NCBI GenBank assembly: GCA_945878865.1
Contig: CAMCUD010000017.1
Span: 1-64,000 of the forward strand
Reading direction: 5' to 3'
Source: Bifidobacterium breve
GTDB lineage: Bacteria > Actinomycetota > Thermoleophilia > Solirubrobacterales > Solirubrobacteraceae
Length of the DNA stretch: 64,000 bases
Shown: positions 16,887 to 25,516 of the stretch, one piece after another
How positions within the stretch are numbered: position 1 is the first letter of the stretch
How the letters are laid out: every line of letters starts with the position of its first letter
The notes under the pieces: model-generated
What the model was told of the DNA's origin: nothing
What the model saw: only the letters and a program-made list of their open reading frames with translations
Databases searched by the model: none
Position numbers and translations under genes: made by a program

Positions 16887-18221
16887 GTGCCGCTGTTCAA
16901 GCAGACGGAGGGTGAGCGTCCGGACCCCGCGGAGGTCTTCACGCCCGCCCGCGCCGTCGGCCCTGAGATGTGGGCCCGGCGCATGTACGCCGGCCACAGC
17001 ACCCCGGAGGGCTTGCAGAAGCGCTTCGAGCAGCGCATGGGTGAGGTCGGCCGTCAGATCGTCCTGCACGGCGACACCGGCGTCGGAAAGACCTCGCTGG
17101 TCCAGCACATCCTTGATACCCGCAAGGTCGACTACATCCGTGTCGAGTGCGGCCAGCCGTTCGACACGATGATCAAAGAGGCCCTGGCCGCCGCCGGGCT
17201 GACCGAGGACAAGTTCGAGATCGTCGAGGAGACCTCCGGCCAGGCCGGCGTGAAGGCGAGCCTCGGTCTGCTGTTCTCCGGCTTGCAGCGCTCGGACACC
17301 AACACCGAGACCAAGGTCTCCTATCCCGTCTCGCTGCCGACGACCGCCCGCGTGGCGCTGAGCACCGCCGGGGTCAAGGTGCTGTTCCTCGACAACTTCG
17401 AGAACCTACGCGCCAAAGACCATGGCAAGGAGACCGCCGTTGAGATCGCGCAGCTCATGAAGTCCTTCTCGGACACCGGTGACGTCAAGCTCGTTGTCGC
17501 CGGCATCCCTGAGGAGTCCGAGGCGCTGCTGCTGCTCGACGAGGCGACCTCGCGGCGTACCGCCGAGATCGAGGTCCCACGGATGTCCGACGAGGAGCTC
17601 GACGAGATCCTGCAGAACGGCGAGCGGCTGCTGAACATCGAGTTCGACGCCGACGCCCGCGCGGCGATCATCCGGTTCTCCGACGGGTTCCCTTACTACA
17701 CGCACCTGCTCGCCCTGCACGCGACCCGCAAGGCGCTCGAGGACGGCGAGAACCGCGTCTCGTCGGCGCACTTCGTCGCCGCGCTGGGCGAGATCATCGA
17801 GGACGCCTCCCTCTCACTGCGCCGGGCGTACGCCAATGCCGCCGAGACCTCGGGCGAGGTCATGGTGCGCAAGAGCATCATGACGGCGATGGCGCGCAGC
17901 GAGAAGTCGGAGATGACCTTCCGCGAGATCCGCGAGGCCTTCCAGCAGATCCACCCGCAGTACGACGACCTCAAGAAGCTCAACTTCATCAATGTCGATC
18001 TCGGCAAGCTCGTCGAGCGCGGCATCCTGCAGACCCGTGGGGTCAAGAAGAGCAAGGACCGCGCCTACCGGTTCGTCAACCCGCTGATGCGCACCTTTGT
18101 GCGTCTCAAGGCTGCCCAGGAGCAGTACGACACCCAGATGGCGCTACCGACCGAGCCGCAGGTCGCACCGCCGCCCGAGCTGCCGATGCCGGCCCAAGAG
18201 CCGCCGCGGCGCACCGAGTAG
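16887..18221 (+). CDS. AAA/STAND-type ATPase with winged-helix C-terminus
   Basis: 444 residues from GTG 16887. Walker A is GDTGVGKTS (62-70) and Walker B is VKVLFLDNFENL (about 165-176). A sensor-like block is LVVAGIPEES. Residues about 330-405 resemble a winged helix (TFREIREAFQQIHPQYDDLKKLNF ... LVERGILQT, VNPLMRTFVRLK). The build is like Orc1/Cdc6- or ExeA-type ATPases, which act on DNA or organise partner proteins. A Pro-rich tail ends the protein. It is divergent from the HARP-like DNA-binding gene, and the pair may form one module, possibly for element replication. Confidence 0.75.
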   Translation: MPLFKQTEGERPDPAEVFTPARAVGPEMWARRMYAGHSTPEGLQKRFEQRMGEVGRQIVLHGDTGVGKTSLVQHILDTRKVDYIRVECGQPFDTMIKEALAAAGLTEDKFEIVEETSGQAGVKASLGLLFSGLQRSDTNTETKVSYPVSLPTTARVALSTAGVKVLFLDNFENLRAKDHGKETAVEIAQLMKSFSDTGDVKLVVAGIPEESEALLLLDEATSRRTAEIEVPRMSDEELDEILQNGERLLNIEFDADARAAIIRFSDGFPYYTHLLALHATRKALEDGENRVSSAHFVAALGEIIEDASLSLRRAYANAAETSGEVMVRKSIMTAMARSEKSEMTFREIREAFQQIHPQYDDLKKLNFINVDLGKLVERGILQTRGVKKSKDRAYRFVNPLMRTFVRLKAAQEQYDTQMALPTEPQVAPPPELPMPAQEPPRRTE

Positions 18222-18239
18222 CCCCGGAGCCGGGCCTGG

Positions 18240-18256
18240 CCGCCGCACGGTGGCGG
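18240..18256 (+). terminator. Weak hairpin after the ATPase gene
   Basis: CCGCC (18240-18244) pairs with GGCGG (18252-18256) across 7 nt, about 20 bp past the ATPase stop, in the 212-bp convergent gap before the coupling-protein gene. The rest of the gap shows no gene. Confidence 0.35.
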
Positions 18257-18433
18257 CATGAAGTACAGAGCTCTGCGGCCTCGTCGATACCACCGACGCA
18301 GATCAGCGCCGCCGAACAGGCATCAACTATCTCGAGGTCGCCGGGTCGGCTCTTCGAGACTGCCGGGTGGCGTGCCACCCTCGCCGGGATCGCGCTCCCT
18401 GGTGGGAAGCAGTCAGCGCTTTGACCCACATCT

Positions 18434-21400
18434 TCAGGCGTCTGGCAACAGGTTCGGGTCAATGAGTTGGACGCGCTCGATGTGCAGGGCGTCGTTGCCT
18501 CGCGCGCGCGGCGGGAGCGCTGGGAGCTTCAGGCACGTGAGGTCACCGCGGTGCATGTCTTCCTCGAGCGCGAACAGGACGTGCGATCGACCGGGGTACT
18601 GCCAGCTTGCTGCGGGCCACCCGACGCGACCGACCCGCCCGACCATCTCCTGGTCGGCCGCGGCGGCGAACGCGAGCATCTGCTTGCGCGTCTTCGCCGT
18701 GAACAGGATGAGCGGCCGCGAGCCGAGCGCCTGGTACCGGTCGACGGTGTGCCACCACGAGCAGAGGAACGCGTCGAACTTCGCGAACTTGCGCTCTTGG
18801 CGTGGGGTCTTGCCGGAGACGTCGACCTCGACCATGACGTCGAACGTCACCGCGGGATCACCGACGCGGAACTCCACGACGAGGTCTGGCTTGATCTCTG
18901 CCATCGCCTCGTCGAACACGCCGAGCACGGACACGCTGCCGGGCATGAGGATCTCGTTGACCGTGGCTGCACGTCGCTGCTGGCCGCGGCCGACGGTGGG
19001 CGGTGACATGCGTCCGGCGGCCTGTCGCGGGGTGCGCCAGTTGTTCGTCGCCGCGCCGTCGAGGCGTCGCATGAGGGCGCCGAGGTACTCCTGGACGTGC
19101 AGGTCGTGCACGAGCGGCCCGGGCCGCCGGTGGTTGACGCGGTGAAACTCGCGCCGCTCGGGGACGATCTTGGCATCGCGCAGGGCCTGGAACCCGCGAC
19201 TGGTGAGCATGTGGACCTGGCTGGGGCGGGTCGCGGCGTCCGCGCTCTCGGTCCGCACGGGCGCCGAGGCGATCATGCCGAGCTTGCGAAGGTCAGCGAG
19301 GTGCTGCGAGGTGGTCCGCTCGCTCTTGTCGTCGAAGAGACCGGCGTGGATGGTCGCGCCGAGTGCGATGCCGACTCGGTCGAGGTACGCGAGGATCGTG
19401 AGCTTCTGCTCGGAGATCTCCGGCAGGCCTGTGCCGGGCGGCACCTTGGTCTCTTCGAGCTTCTTCGAGTCCATCCCGACGATCTGCTCGATCAGGGCCA
19501 GGCGCCGGAGGCTGTCGGGAGCCGTCCCGTCAGCACGCGCCGCGCCCCCGCTGCGTGACCCCGCCCACGCTTCGAGCTCGTCGACGGTCATCTCCAACGG
19601 GGCGGTGTCCTTCCGTGCGCGTCCGCGCGCGGCCACCTGCAGCACCGGGCTGATCTCTTGGTCGTCGGTCGCGGAGATGACCTCGACGTTGATCCCCGCC
19701 GGTGGCGCGAACGTCTCGTCGTCGTCCGAATGCTCCGCGCGCTCGTCGGGGTCGAGGAAGTCCTCGAGCCGCGTCTGGACGCCGCCGTCGACCTGGGTGG
19801 CTTCGTCTTCGTGCGCCGGCTCGGGCGTGGCGGTCGCTGCGGGCGGGTCTGGCGTGGGCTGCGGCCCAAGGGCATCGGTCACCTCGTCGGCCTGCAGCGT
19901 GACGGGCGGCCGAGCGTCCACGAGGTGGTCGTTGTCGATCGCGCCAACGTTCTCCCAGACGACCGGATCCGCGAGGCGCGCGAGGACCAGCGCGTCGAGT
20001 CTTTCGACCTCGAAGCTCGGCCGGTATGGGAGGGTCTTCGGGATCGGGCCGATCCGTCGCCCCATCACTTCGAGGTGGCGGCGTCGCCACGCGTCCGGGA
20101 CGTCTCGCGGCATGCGGAACGTCTGCCCGATGAACGGGTCGACCCGGTCACCGTTGGCGATGAGCAGCGCCAGGCACGTGAACGGCTGCATCTGGATCAG
20201 CGTCTCGGGGGCCACGCGCATCCGGCCGCGCGCCACAGGGTCGGTCTCGATCCGGTTGTTGTAGATCGCCATCGCCGCCCGGGACACGGTCTCGGCGTCC
20301 TTGGGGTCGCTGGTCCGGAACAGCATCTTGTTCTGGCAGAGGTTCCAGATACCGGTGCGGATCTTCTCGCGGTGCTGGCTGCCTGAGCCGAGCTGCGCGA
20401 AGAACTGCAGGCCGAAGGTGAAGTCGGCGCCGGCGGCACGGTGGGTCGCGACCTGGTCGATGATGTTCTCGGAGTGCAGGACGTAGTGCGCCTCGTCGAT
20501 CACCGTGGCGACCCGGGCGCGTTGCGACTCGGGGATGCTCATGGCGCGCTGCATCTCGCGGTGCAGCTGGTGGAGGATCATGAGGCTGATCGCCTGCGCG
20601 TTGGCGATGTCGATCGCCGCCGGGTTGCAGTCGATGAGCAGGATCCCTCGCTCGCGGATGATCGTGCGGAGAGGCACGTCGATCGGGTGGCTGAAGAACC
20701 GCGCGACCGGTGCGCGGGCGACGAGGAGGTTGATCTTGTTGCCCGGCGGGTCCATCTTCGCCGCGGTGGTCGCGTAGGCCTGGGCGAGGTTGTGCGGCAG
20801 GTCGCGCGAGAAGAACTGGTAGGTCTCGAAGAGCTCGGGGATGTCCTGGACCGCCCTGGCGGCCGCCGCGTGCGCGTCGCGCGCGTTGGGCTTGAGCAGT
20901 TCGGCGACGTCCTCGAAGCGCGGCGTGCGGTCCTCCCAGTAGGCGAGGCAGACCGCGCCGATGACGGCGTAGTACAGGAACCGCTCGGAGGACTGGAACA
21001 CCTGCCCTTCGAACAGGTCGCCGATCGCGTCGACGACGGACGCGGCGATACGGGTCGCCTCGTGCGCGAGCGGCGCGTCGCCGAACAGTCGCAGCGGTGA
21101 CATGCCGAACCGCGGGTCACCGAGGTCAAGGTGATAGACGGGCTTCTTGCATCGCGGGTCGATGACGCTGAGCAACCCGACGTCGCCCTCCCCTCCCCCG
21201 GACCCGTCGATCAGTTCGGACTTCAGGTCGATGACGATCTGCGCGCAGTTCGGGTCGAAGGTGTCGGCGAGCACCATGCGCTGCAGGACAGAGCTCTTGC
21301 CCATGCCCTGGCCGCCGATGACGAGCGTGCCGTACTTGCGGTCGGATGGCATCACGCCGACCGCCGCGCCGCTGTCGTCGCGCAGGGCGGGCGGCGGCCG

Positions 21401-21580
21401 CCGCGAGGGGGTGTCGTCGACCGGGCTGACCGTCGGAACAGCCGCAGCCGCGTCGTCCGGACGATCCGCCGCGGGCGTCGTCGCATGGCCCGCGCCGGCT
21501 TCGGCGGCGCGGCGTGCTTCGGCGCGCGCGGCCTCGAACGGGTCGTCTTCGTCACGGCGGGGGCGCAGACGGCTCAGCAT
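18434..21580 (-). CDS. Type IV coupling ATPase fused to a replication-relaxation domain
   Basis: 1048 residues from ATG 21580 (MLSRLRPRRDEDD). There is no N-terminal membrane segment. The ATPase domain has Walker A GGQGMGKSS (89-97), DLKSELI, and Walker B VATVIDEAHYVL, with GLQFFAQLGS after it, as in VirD4/TraG-type proteins. An acidic linker (about 590-670) leads to a second domain. This has a winged helix (LTILAYLDRVGIALG ... TSQHLADLRKLGMI), HDLHVQEYLGALMRRL, and PDLVVEF ... VEVDVSGKTPRQERKFAKFDAFL, matching the replication-relaxation (MobC-like) family with a PD-(D/E)XK-like core. It would pump DNA and may also process it at oriT. The start overlaps the upstream gene by 7 nt. Confidence 0.85.
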   Translation of the reverse strand: MLSRLRPRRDEDDPFEAARAEARRAAEAGAGHATTPAADRPDDAAAAVPTVSPVDDTPSRRPPPALRDDSGAAVGVMPSDRKYGTLVIGGQGMGKSSVLQRMVLADTFDPNCAQIVIDLKSELIDGSGGGEGDVGLLSVIDPRCKKPVYHLDLGDPRFGMSPLRLFGDAPLAHEATRIAASVVDAIGDLFEGQVFQSSERFLYYAVIGAVCLAYWEDRTPRFEDVAELLKPNARDAHAAAARAVQDIPELFETYQFFSRDLPHNLAQAYATTAAKMDPPGNKINLLVARAPVARFFSHPIDVPLRTIIRERGILLIDCNPAAIDIANAQAISLMILHQLHREMQRAMSIPESQRARVATVIDEAHYVLHSENIIDQVATHRAAGADFTFGLQFFAQLGSGSQHREKIRTGIWNLCQNKMLFRTSDPKDAETVSRAAMAIYNNRIETDPVARGRMRVAPETLIQMQPFTCLALLIANGDRVDPFIGQTFRMPRDVPDAWRRRHLEVMGRRIGPIPKTLPYRPSFEVERLDALVLARLADPVVWENVGAIDNDHLVDARPPVTLQADEVTDALGPQPTPDPPAATATPEPAHEDEATQVDGGVQTRLEDFLDPDERAEHSDDDETFAPPAGINVEVISATDDQEISPVLQVAARGRARKDTAPLEMTVDELEAWAGSRSGGAARADGTAPDSLRRLALIEQIVGMDSKKLEETKVPPGTGLPEISEQKLTILAYLDRVGIALGATIHAGLFDDKSERTTSQHLADLRKLGMIASAPVRTESADAATRPSQVHMLTSRGFQALRDAKIVPERREFHRVNHRRPGPLVHDLHVQEYLGALMRRLDGAATNNWRTPRQAAGRMSPPTVGRGQQRRAATVNEILMPGSVSVLGVFDEAMAEIKPDLVVEFRVGDPAVTFDVMVEVDVSGKTPRQERKFAKFDAFLCSWWHTVDRYQALGSRPLILFTAKTRKQMLAFAAAADQEMVGRVGRVGWPAASWQYPGRSHVLFALEEDMHRGDLTCLKLPALPPRARGNDALHIERVQLIDPNLLPDA

Positions 21581-22782
21581 CGGTCCTCCATGGGCATGTC
21601 GATGGTGTCGGCGGTGGACCACTGCTCCTGCCCTGCGGGCGCGGTCAGTGCGCCGGGTGTCGCTGGCAGGCGCGGACGGCGCAGCCTGCGCAGCGGCGCG
21701 TCCTTGGCCTCGGCGCCGGGGAGGGCGAGGAGGAACGCGAGTTCCTGCGCGCTGAGAAGACGCCGGAACGTGACGTCGAGCAGGATCGGTGTGCGGTGCT
21801 CAGTGAAGCGGCGAAGCGCCGCGCGCCGGCGGATCAGGGTCTCGGCGTACAGACGGTTCGGGCCGCGGTGCGCCCGCAGCGCCGACCCGACAGCCTCCGC
21901 GGCCCGCTCGGACGTCGAGGCAACCTCGATGACGCAGTGCGCCAGCGCGTGATCGAGCGCAAGCGACGCGGTGGTCAACTCGCGCGACGCCAGCTTGCCC
22001 CGCAGCCCGGCCTCGCGGAGCCCCCACACCGATGCGCGATCGAGCTGGTTCTCGTGACGGTGGTACCGCCGGCGAGCGAATCGCTCGGTCATCTCCCGCG
22101 CCGGGACGATCGTGAATCGCAAGACGGTGGGCTCCGCGGCGGCGACCTGCGCGGCGATCACGGCGCGCAGCGGTGGCGTCGACGTGTCCGGGTCATGCGG
22201 CATGACCGGGTGGATGAACGATCGGCTCTTGCGCCAGCGGGTGACCGCTCGCGGCTCGAAGCTCAAGGGCACGGTGGCCTGTCGCTCCTGGCCGGCCTCT
22301 CGCCATCCGAGGCGCACGTCGGGGTAGGCGACGTGCAGGGCCGCCTCGAGCAACGCGGCGAGGCGGGGCATGCAGCCGATCTGCAGGTACACCTCGGGCT
22401 GGTCGGAGGCGCCGATCATGCACTGCGTCTGCACGATCACCGGCGGCTGTCCGAACCCGAGGTATCGGGCGGGCGTTGTGCGCGCCTGGCCGATAACCAT
22501 CTCCATCATGTCCGCGATGTCGCCGAGGCGACTCTCGTCGTGCGTCGACAGCACGAGCTCGTAGAACTCGAGCACGTGCCGATCGCGCGCCCAGCGGCGC
22601 CAGACCGCGACGAGAACGGAGGGCCCAGCCGTCACGAGCGCGATGACCGCCGCGACGGCGAGCAGCGCGGCGAGGACGATCGCGACGACATCACCACGAT
22701 CGAGAGCGAACGCGAGGATCGCCAGCAGGGTCATGCTCGCCGTGAGCGCGAGCATGGCGACGACGGGACGCGGCAGGGTCAT
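21574..22782 (-). CDS. Two-TM conjugation protein, probable separate membrane part of the coupling ATPase
   Basis: 402 residues from ATG 22782. Two membrane helices lie at about 8-28 and 31-60. A cytoplasmic domain follows with FYELVLSTHDESRLGDIADMMEM, EVYLQIGCMPRLAALLEAALHVAYPDVRL, VLRFTIVPAREM and a C-terminal region. In many actinobacterial transfer proteins, as I recall them, a similar membrane-plus-alpha/beta part is joined to the VirD4-like ATPase in one chain. Here the ATPase follows as a separate, overlapping gene that lacks membrane helices. I infer that this protein anchors it. Its start overlaps the upstream stop in an ATGA. Confidence 0.7.
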   Translation of the reverse strand: MTLPRPVVAMLALTASMTLLAILAFALDRGDVVAIVLAALLAVAAVIALVTAGPSVLVAVWRRWARDRHVLEFYELVLSTHDESRLGDIADMMEMVIGQARTTPARYLGFGQPPVIVQTQCMIGASDQPEVYLQIGCMPRLAALLEAALHVAYPDVRLGWREAGQERQATVPLSFEPRAVTRWRKSRSFIHPVMPHDPDTSTPPLRAVIAAQVAAAEPTVLRFTIVPAREMTERFARRRYHRHENQLDRASVWGLREAGLRGKLASRELTTASLALDHALAHCVIEVASTSERAAEAVGSALRAHRGPNRLYAETLIRRRAALRRFTEHRTPILLDVTFRRLLSAQELAFLLALPGAEAKDAPLRRLRRPRLPATPGALTAPAGQEQWSTADTIDMPMEDRC

Positions 22783-23336
22783 GCCAGAACCTCCAGGACG
22801 GCGGCAGCGGACAGCAGGACGATGTTCAGGACCCCGATCTGCACCAGGGTGCGGACCGGGATGTCAGGGGCGCGGCAGCTGCGGATCACCGCGCTCAGGG
22901 ACAGGGAGAGCGCCCCGATCTCGAGCGGGGCGTGCGTGGCGACCCCGGTGAGGATCTGTGCCGGGTACGCGCCAATGGCCGTCCCGATGACGACCGTCGA
23001 CAGCGCGATCGGGACGACGGCGGCGCCGAGGACTGCGGCGAACCCGGCTGCCTGCGCCCGGGTCTCCCGGCGGCGCCATGAGCCGGCAAGCCATGCCAGG
23101 ACCAGGAGTACGAGCGCGATCCGGATGTTGTTCAGGCCGATGCGCGCGATCGCGCCAGCGGAGTGGTCGGTCGACCCGAGCGGCGGGAGCAGGTCTCTGG
23201 CCGTGTCGGCGAAGAGCGCGGCGACGGCCGTGGCGGTGAGCGCCGTCGGGCCGACGATGAGCAGCAGCGCCGTCAGGTAGTCCCGGCGGGTCGGGCCGTC
23301 GGCCATCAGGCGGCCACGGTGCGTGCTGGGCGTCAT
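22779..23336 (-). CDS. Multi-spanning membrane protein of the transfer operon, SpoIIM-like
   Basis: 185 residues from ATG 23336. Four or five hydrophobic segments span about 22-45, 68-88, 95-118, 125-150 and 165-184. The segment YPAQILTGVATHAPLEIGALSLSLSAVI resembles the H-x-x-LE motif of SpoIIM-like membrane proteins. It overlaps both neighbours by ATGA junctions, so it is a stoichiometric operon member, likely part of the transfer channel. Family membership is inferred from the motif only. Confidence 0.65.
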   Translation of the reverse strand: MTPSTHRGRLMADGPTRRDYLTALLLIVGPTALTATAVAALFADTARDLLPPLGSTDHSAGAIARIGLNNIRIALVLLVLAWLAGSWRRRETRAQAAGFAAVLGAAVVPIALSTVVIGTAIGAYPAQILTGVATHAPLEIGALSLSLSAVIRSCRAPDIPVRTLVQIGVLNIVLLSAAAVLEVLA

Positions 23337-24043
23337 CGGGTGATCTCCGCGATCAGCGCGTCCAGTCCCATGCCGGCGTCGACGCTGGCTTGGTCGAGAT
23401 CTCGACCGTCACCGACGTCCTCCAGGAGCGCGATCGGCGCGACGCTCTCGGAGGCCACACGCCGGAGGTCCTTCAGGTGGGAGCGTCCTGCTGCGCCGCG
23501 AGCGGCGATGTACTGGCGGGCAGGCGCGCCGTCGTGTCCTGCTGACAGGACGGCGGTGATCTGGTCGATCGCGATGACGGTCAGGTCTGCGACCCACACG
23601 ACTTGGTCGCAGAGCGCGAGCGCGCTGGCCTGCGCGGGATGCGACCGACAGCCGCAGTCGACGAGCACGAGCGCGTGCCGCGTCGCGGCCTGACCGAGGA
23701 TTGTGCGCATCCCCTCCGTCACGTCATGGCCCGGCAGCAGTTGCGGGCGTCCGGCGACGACCGTGGTCTCCCCCGGTCCCTGGACAGCGAGCGGCGGCTG
23801 CAGCGCGTCACGGGCCAGGGCATCCGCCGCAGCGGCGAGCGAGTGGCCGCTGTCGGCACGCCGCCACAAGGTCGCGGTCGGGCCGCCGACGTCACACAGC
23901 GCGGCGCGCCCGGCGCTGGCGTACGCGAGCAGCGCAGCGACGGTGCTCGTCCCGGCGCCGCCGTGCAGGCCGACCACCGCGACGATGGGCGCGACCGTAG
24001 TCGCCGAGGCACTGGGAGCGATGATGCTCGCGGTGGCGCTCAT
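23333..24043 (-). CDS. MinD/ParA-like ATPase of the transfer operon with altered P-loop
   Basis: 236 residues from ATG 24043 (MSATASIIAPS), overlapping the lipoprotein stop in an ATGA. The P-loop reads GLHGGAGTSTVA. The two lysines of the usual KGGxGKT are His and Thr, so ATP hydrolysis is doubtful. Other family signs remain: AALCDVGGPT, HALVLVDCGCRS (about residue 130), and VVWVADLTVIAIDQITAV. Such CpaE/TadZ-like proteins place or regulate secretion machines at the pole or membrane. The operon position between lipoprotein and channel genes fits a localisation role. Confidence 0.75.
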   Translation of the reverse strand: MSATASIIAPSASATTVAPIVAVVGLHGGAGTSTVAALLAYASAGRAALCDVGGPTATLWRRADSGHSLAAAADALARDALQPPLAVQGPGETTVVAGRPQLLPGHDVTEGMRTILGQAATRHALVLVDCGCRSHPAQASALALCDQVVWVADLTVIAIDQITAVLSAGHDGAPARQYIAARGAAGRSHLKDLRRVASESVAPIALLEDVGDGRDLDQASVDAGMGLDALIAEITR

Positions 24044-24600
24044 GCGGCTGCGGGGACGGTCTCGAAGCGGGACACGCGCCAATGGCCGTCCTCGCGCTGG
24101 ACACTGACGCGGTAGATCACGTTCGTGACGAACGGGTCGACGCGCCCCTTCTGGCCGGCGTACTGCTCGAGCACGACGATCACCGGGCCGCGCCCGTCCG
24201 TGACCGCGCGGGGATCGGCGGCGAGGACGTTCGCGCGGCTGGTCTGCCCGCCGGCGCGGATGCCGTCGATCTGGTCGCGCTCGGGACGCTGCGCGGTGAG
24301 CTCGCGGCGCAACGCGCCGGTCGACAGGCGGATCATCCGCTCGTACTGGCGGGCGTACGTTGCCGCGCTCCATGTCGCCTGTGCCAGGGCGTAGGAGACG
24401 GCGACCTCAGCGGCGCCGGTCGTTGACGTGGCGGAGGTGAGCGTCTGCGGGTCGCGGGTGTCCCTGACGCCGAGATCGGCGTCCGTGCCTTCGGAGCGTG
24501 TTTCGGTCGGCTCGGGGGTCGAGGTCGGGCCCTGCAGCCCGCACCCGGCGAGTGCGAGGCACGGCACGGTCAGCGCGGTGATCAACAGGCGGCGTTTCAT
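24040..24600 (-). CDS. Transfer lipoprotein, possible VirB8/TcpC-like
   Basis: 186 residues from ATG 24600. The lipobox LALAGC puts the lipid on Cys20. A Thr/Pro/Ser-rich linker spans about 22-60. The C-terminal domain (about 65-186) reads as alpha+beta, NTF2-like: SYALAQATWSAATYARQYERM, a strand with VIVVLEQYAG, and VTNVIYRVSVQREDGHWRVSRFE. This is the build of VirB8/TcpC-type channel components. It is first in the 18434-24600 operon, and a GCGCCCCCCGG element lies 23 nt upstream with no Shine-Dalgarno. Confidence 0.75.
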   Translation of the reverse strand: MKRRLLITALTVPCLALAGCGLQGPTSTPEPTETRSEGTDADLGVRDTRDPQTLTSATSTTGAAEVAVSYALAQATWSAATYARQYERMIRLSTGALRRELTAQRPERDQIDGIRAGGQTSRANVLAADPRAVTDGRGPVIVVLEQYAGQKGRVDPFVTNVIYRVSVQREDGHWRVSRFETVPAAA

Positions 24601-24623
24601 GATGTCCGGGAGCGTCGAACAGG

Positions 24624-24634
24624 CCGGGGGGCGC
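24624..24634 (-). promoter_or_regulatory. GCGCCCCCCGG element at the head of the second transfer operon
   Basis: The minus-strand copy ends 23 nt before ATG 24600. It lies in the gap shared with the divergent nuclease gene at 24774. It probably sets expression of the lipoprotein-to-coupling-protein operon. Confidence 0.6.
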
Positions 24635-24773
24635 AGCCCGTCCGAACCGCGCCTTCGGAGCGTCTCGCGGCTCGATGACGCGAGCGCTCCGACGCGCGTT
24701 CCGAGTCTGTGGCGACCGTCGCGTCGGTCGTCGATGACCCATAGCGGGGAGCTGCTCGGGCATCATTGAGCGC

Positions 24774-25403
24774 ATGCGCCCCTCAGCTGTGGCTGCCGCC
24801 GCAACGTGCCTGCTGGCCATCGGCGGGTGCCCCCCGGTGGCCACTGCACTGCCACCGAACCCCCCATCCGTCCCAGCGACCAGGGACCATCTGGAATCGC
24901 TGCGGGTCCGCCCGTCCGGGACGCTGGCCGGCTATTCGCGGGACCGGTTCGGAGACGGTTGGGCGTCTACCGGTGACGGCTGTGACGTACGTGAGCGCGT
25001 ACTCGTCCGCGACGGTCGCGACGTGAAGGTCGACGGGCAGTGCCGCCCGACATCAGGGCGATGGCGGTCGGTCTACGACGGGACCGTCACCCGGCGATCT
25101 GCCCTGATCGACATTGACCACGTCGTCCCGCTCGCCGAGGCTTGGCGATCGGGCGCTCGGCAATGGACAAAGGTCAAGCGCGCGCGTCTGGCCAACGACC
25201 TAGCGGACTCACAGCTGGTCGCGGTGAGCCGGTCGTCGAACCGGTCGAAGGGCGACAGCGACCCATCGGAGTGGAAGCCGGCCCGGCAAGCCGTCTGGTG
25301 CCTGTACGCCCGTTGGTGGATCGACGTGAAGTACGTCTGGCGCTTGGCCGTCGACAGGCCGGAGAAGAACGCGTTGCAGACGATGCTCCGGCAGTGCCGC
25401 TGA
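24774..25403 (+). CDS. Secreted HNH-type nuclease (DUF1524/GmrSD C-terminal-like)
   Basis: 209 residues from ATG 24774. Signal peptide RPSAVAAAATCLLAIGGC-PP; the Cys at about 19 also fits a lipobox, so it may be a lipoprotein. The nuclease core lies at about 105-165: IDIDHVVPLAEAWRSGA (DH plus V), RARLANDL, QLVAVSRSSNRSKGDSDPSEWKP (N and K of the fold). This arrangement is the extracellular HNH/DUF1524 family of actinobacteria. It should nick or cut nucleic acid outside the cytoplasm. It sits on the opposite strand between the two halves of the transfer cluster. Confidence 0.87.
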   Translation: MRPSAVAAAATCLLAIGGCPPVATALPPNPPSVPATRDHLESLRVRPSGTLAGYSRDRFGDGWASTGDGCDVRERVLVRDGRDVKVDGQCRPTSGRWRSVYDGTVTRRSALIDIDHVVPLAEAWRSGARQWTKVKRARLANDLADSQLVAVSRSSNRSKGDSDPSEWKPARQAVWCLYARWWIDVKYVWRLAVDRPEKNALQTMLRQCR

Positions 25404-25516
25404 GACTGTGCTGGGTCGCAGAGCCGGTAAATGTCGGATTGCCGAGTGATCCCACGCGGCGTCGAGCTGAGGCACCCAGGGCGCATCCCGCAGGCGCGCG
25501 ATGTACGTTCCTGACC

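Noticed and set aside
21514-23280. 588-codon plus-strand frame
   Set aside because: Antisense shadow of the 21574-23336 transfer genes, which form a clean ATGA-linked chain.
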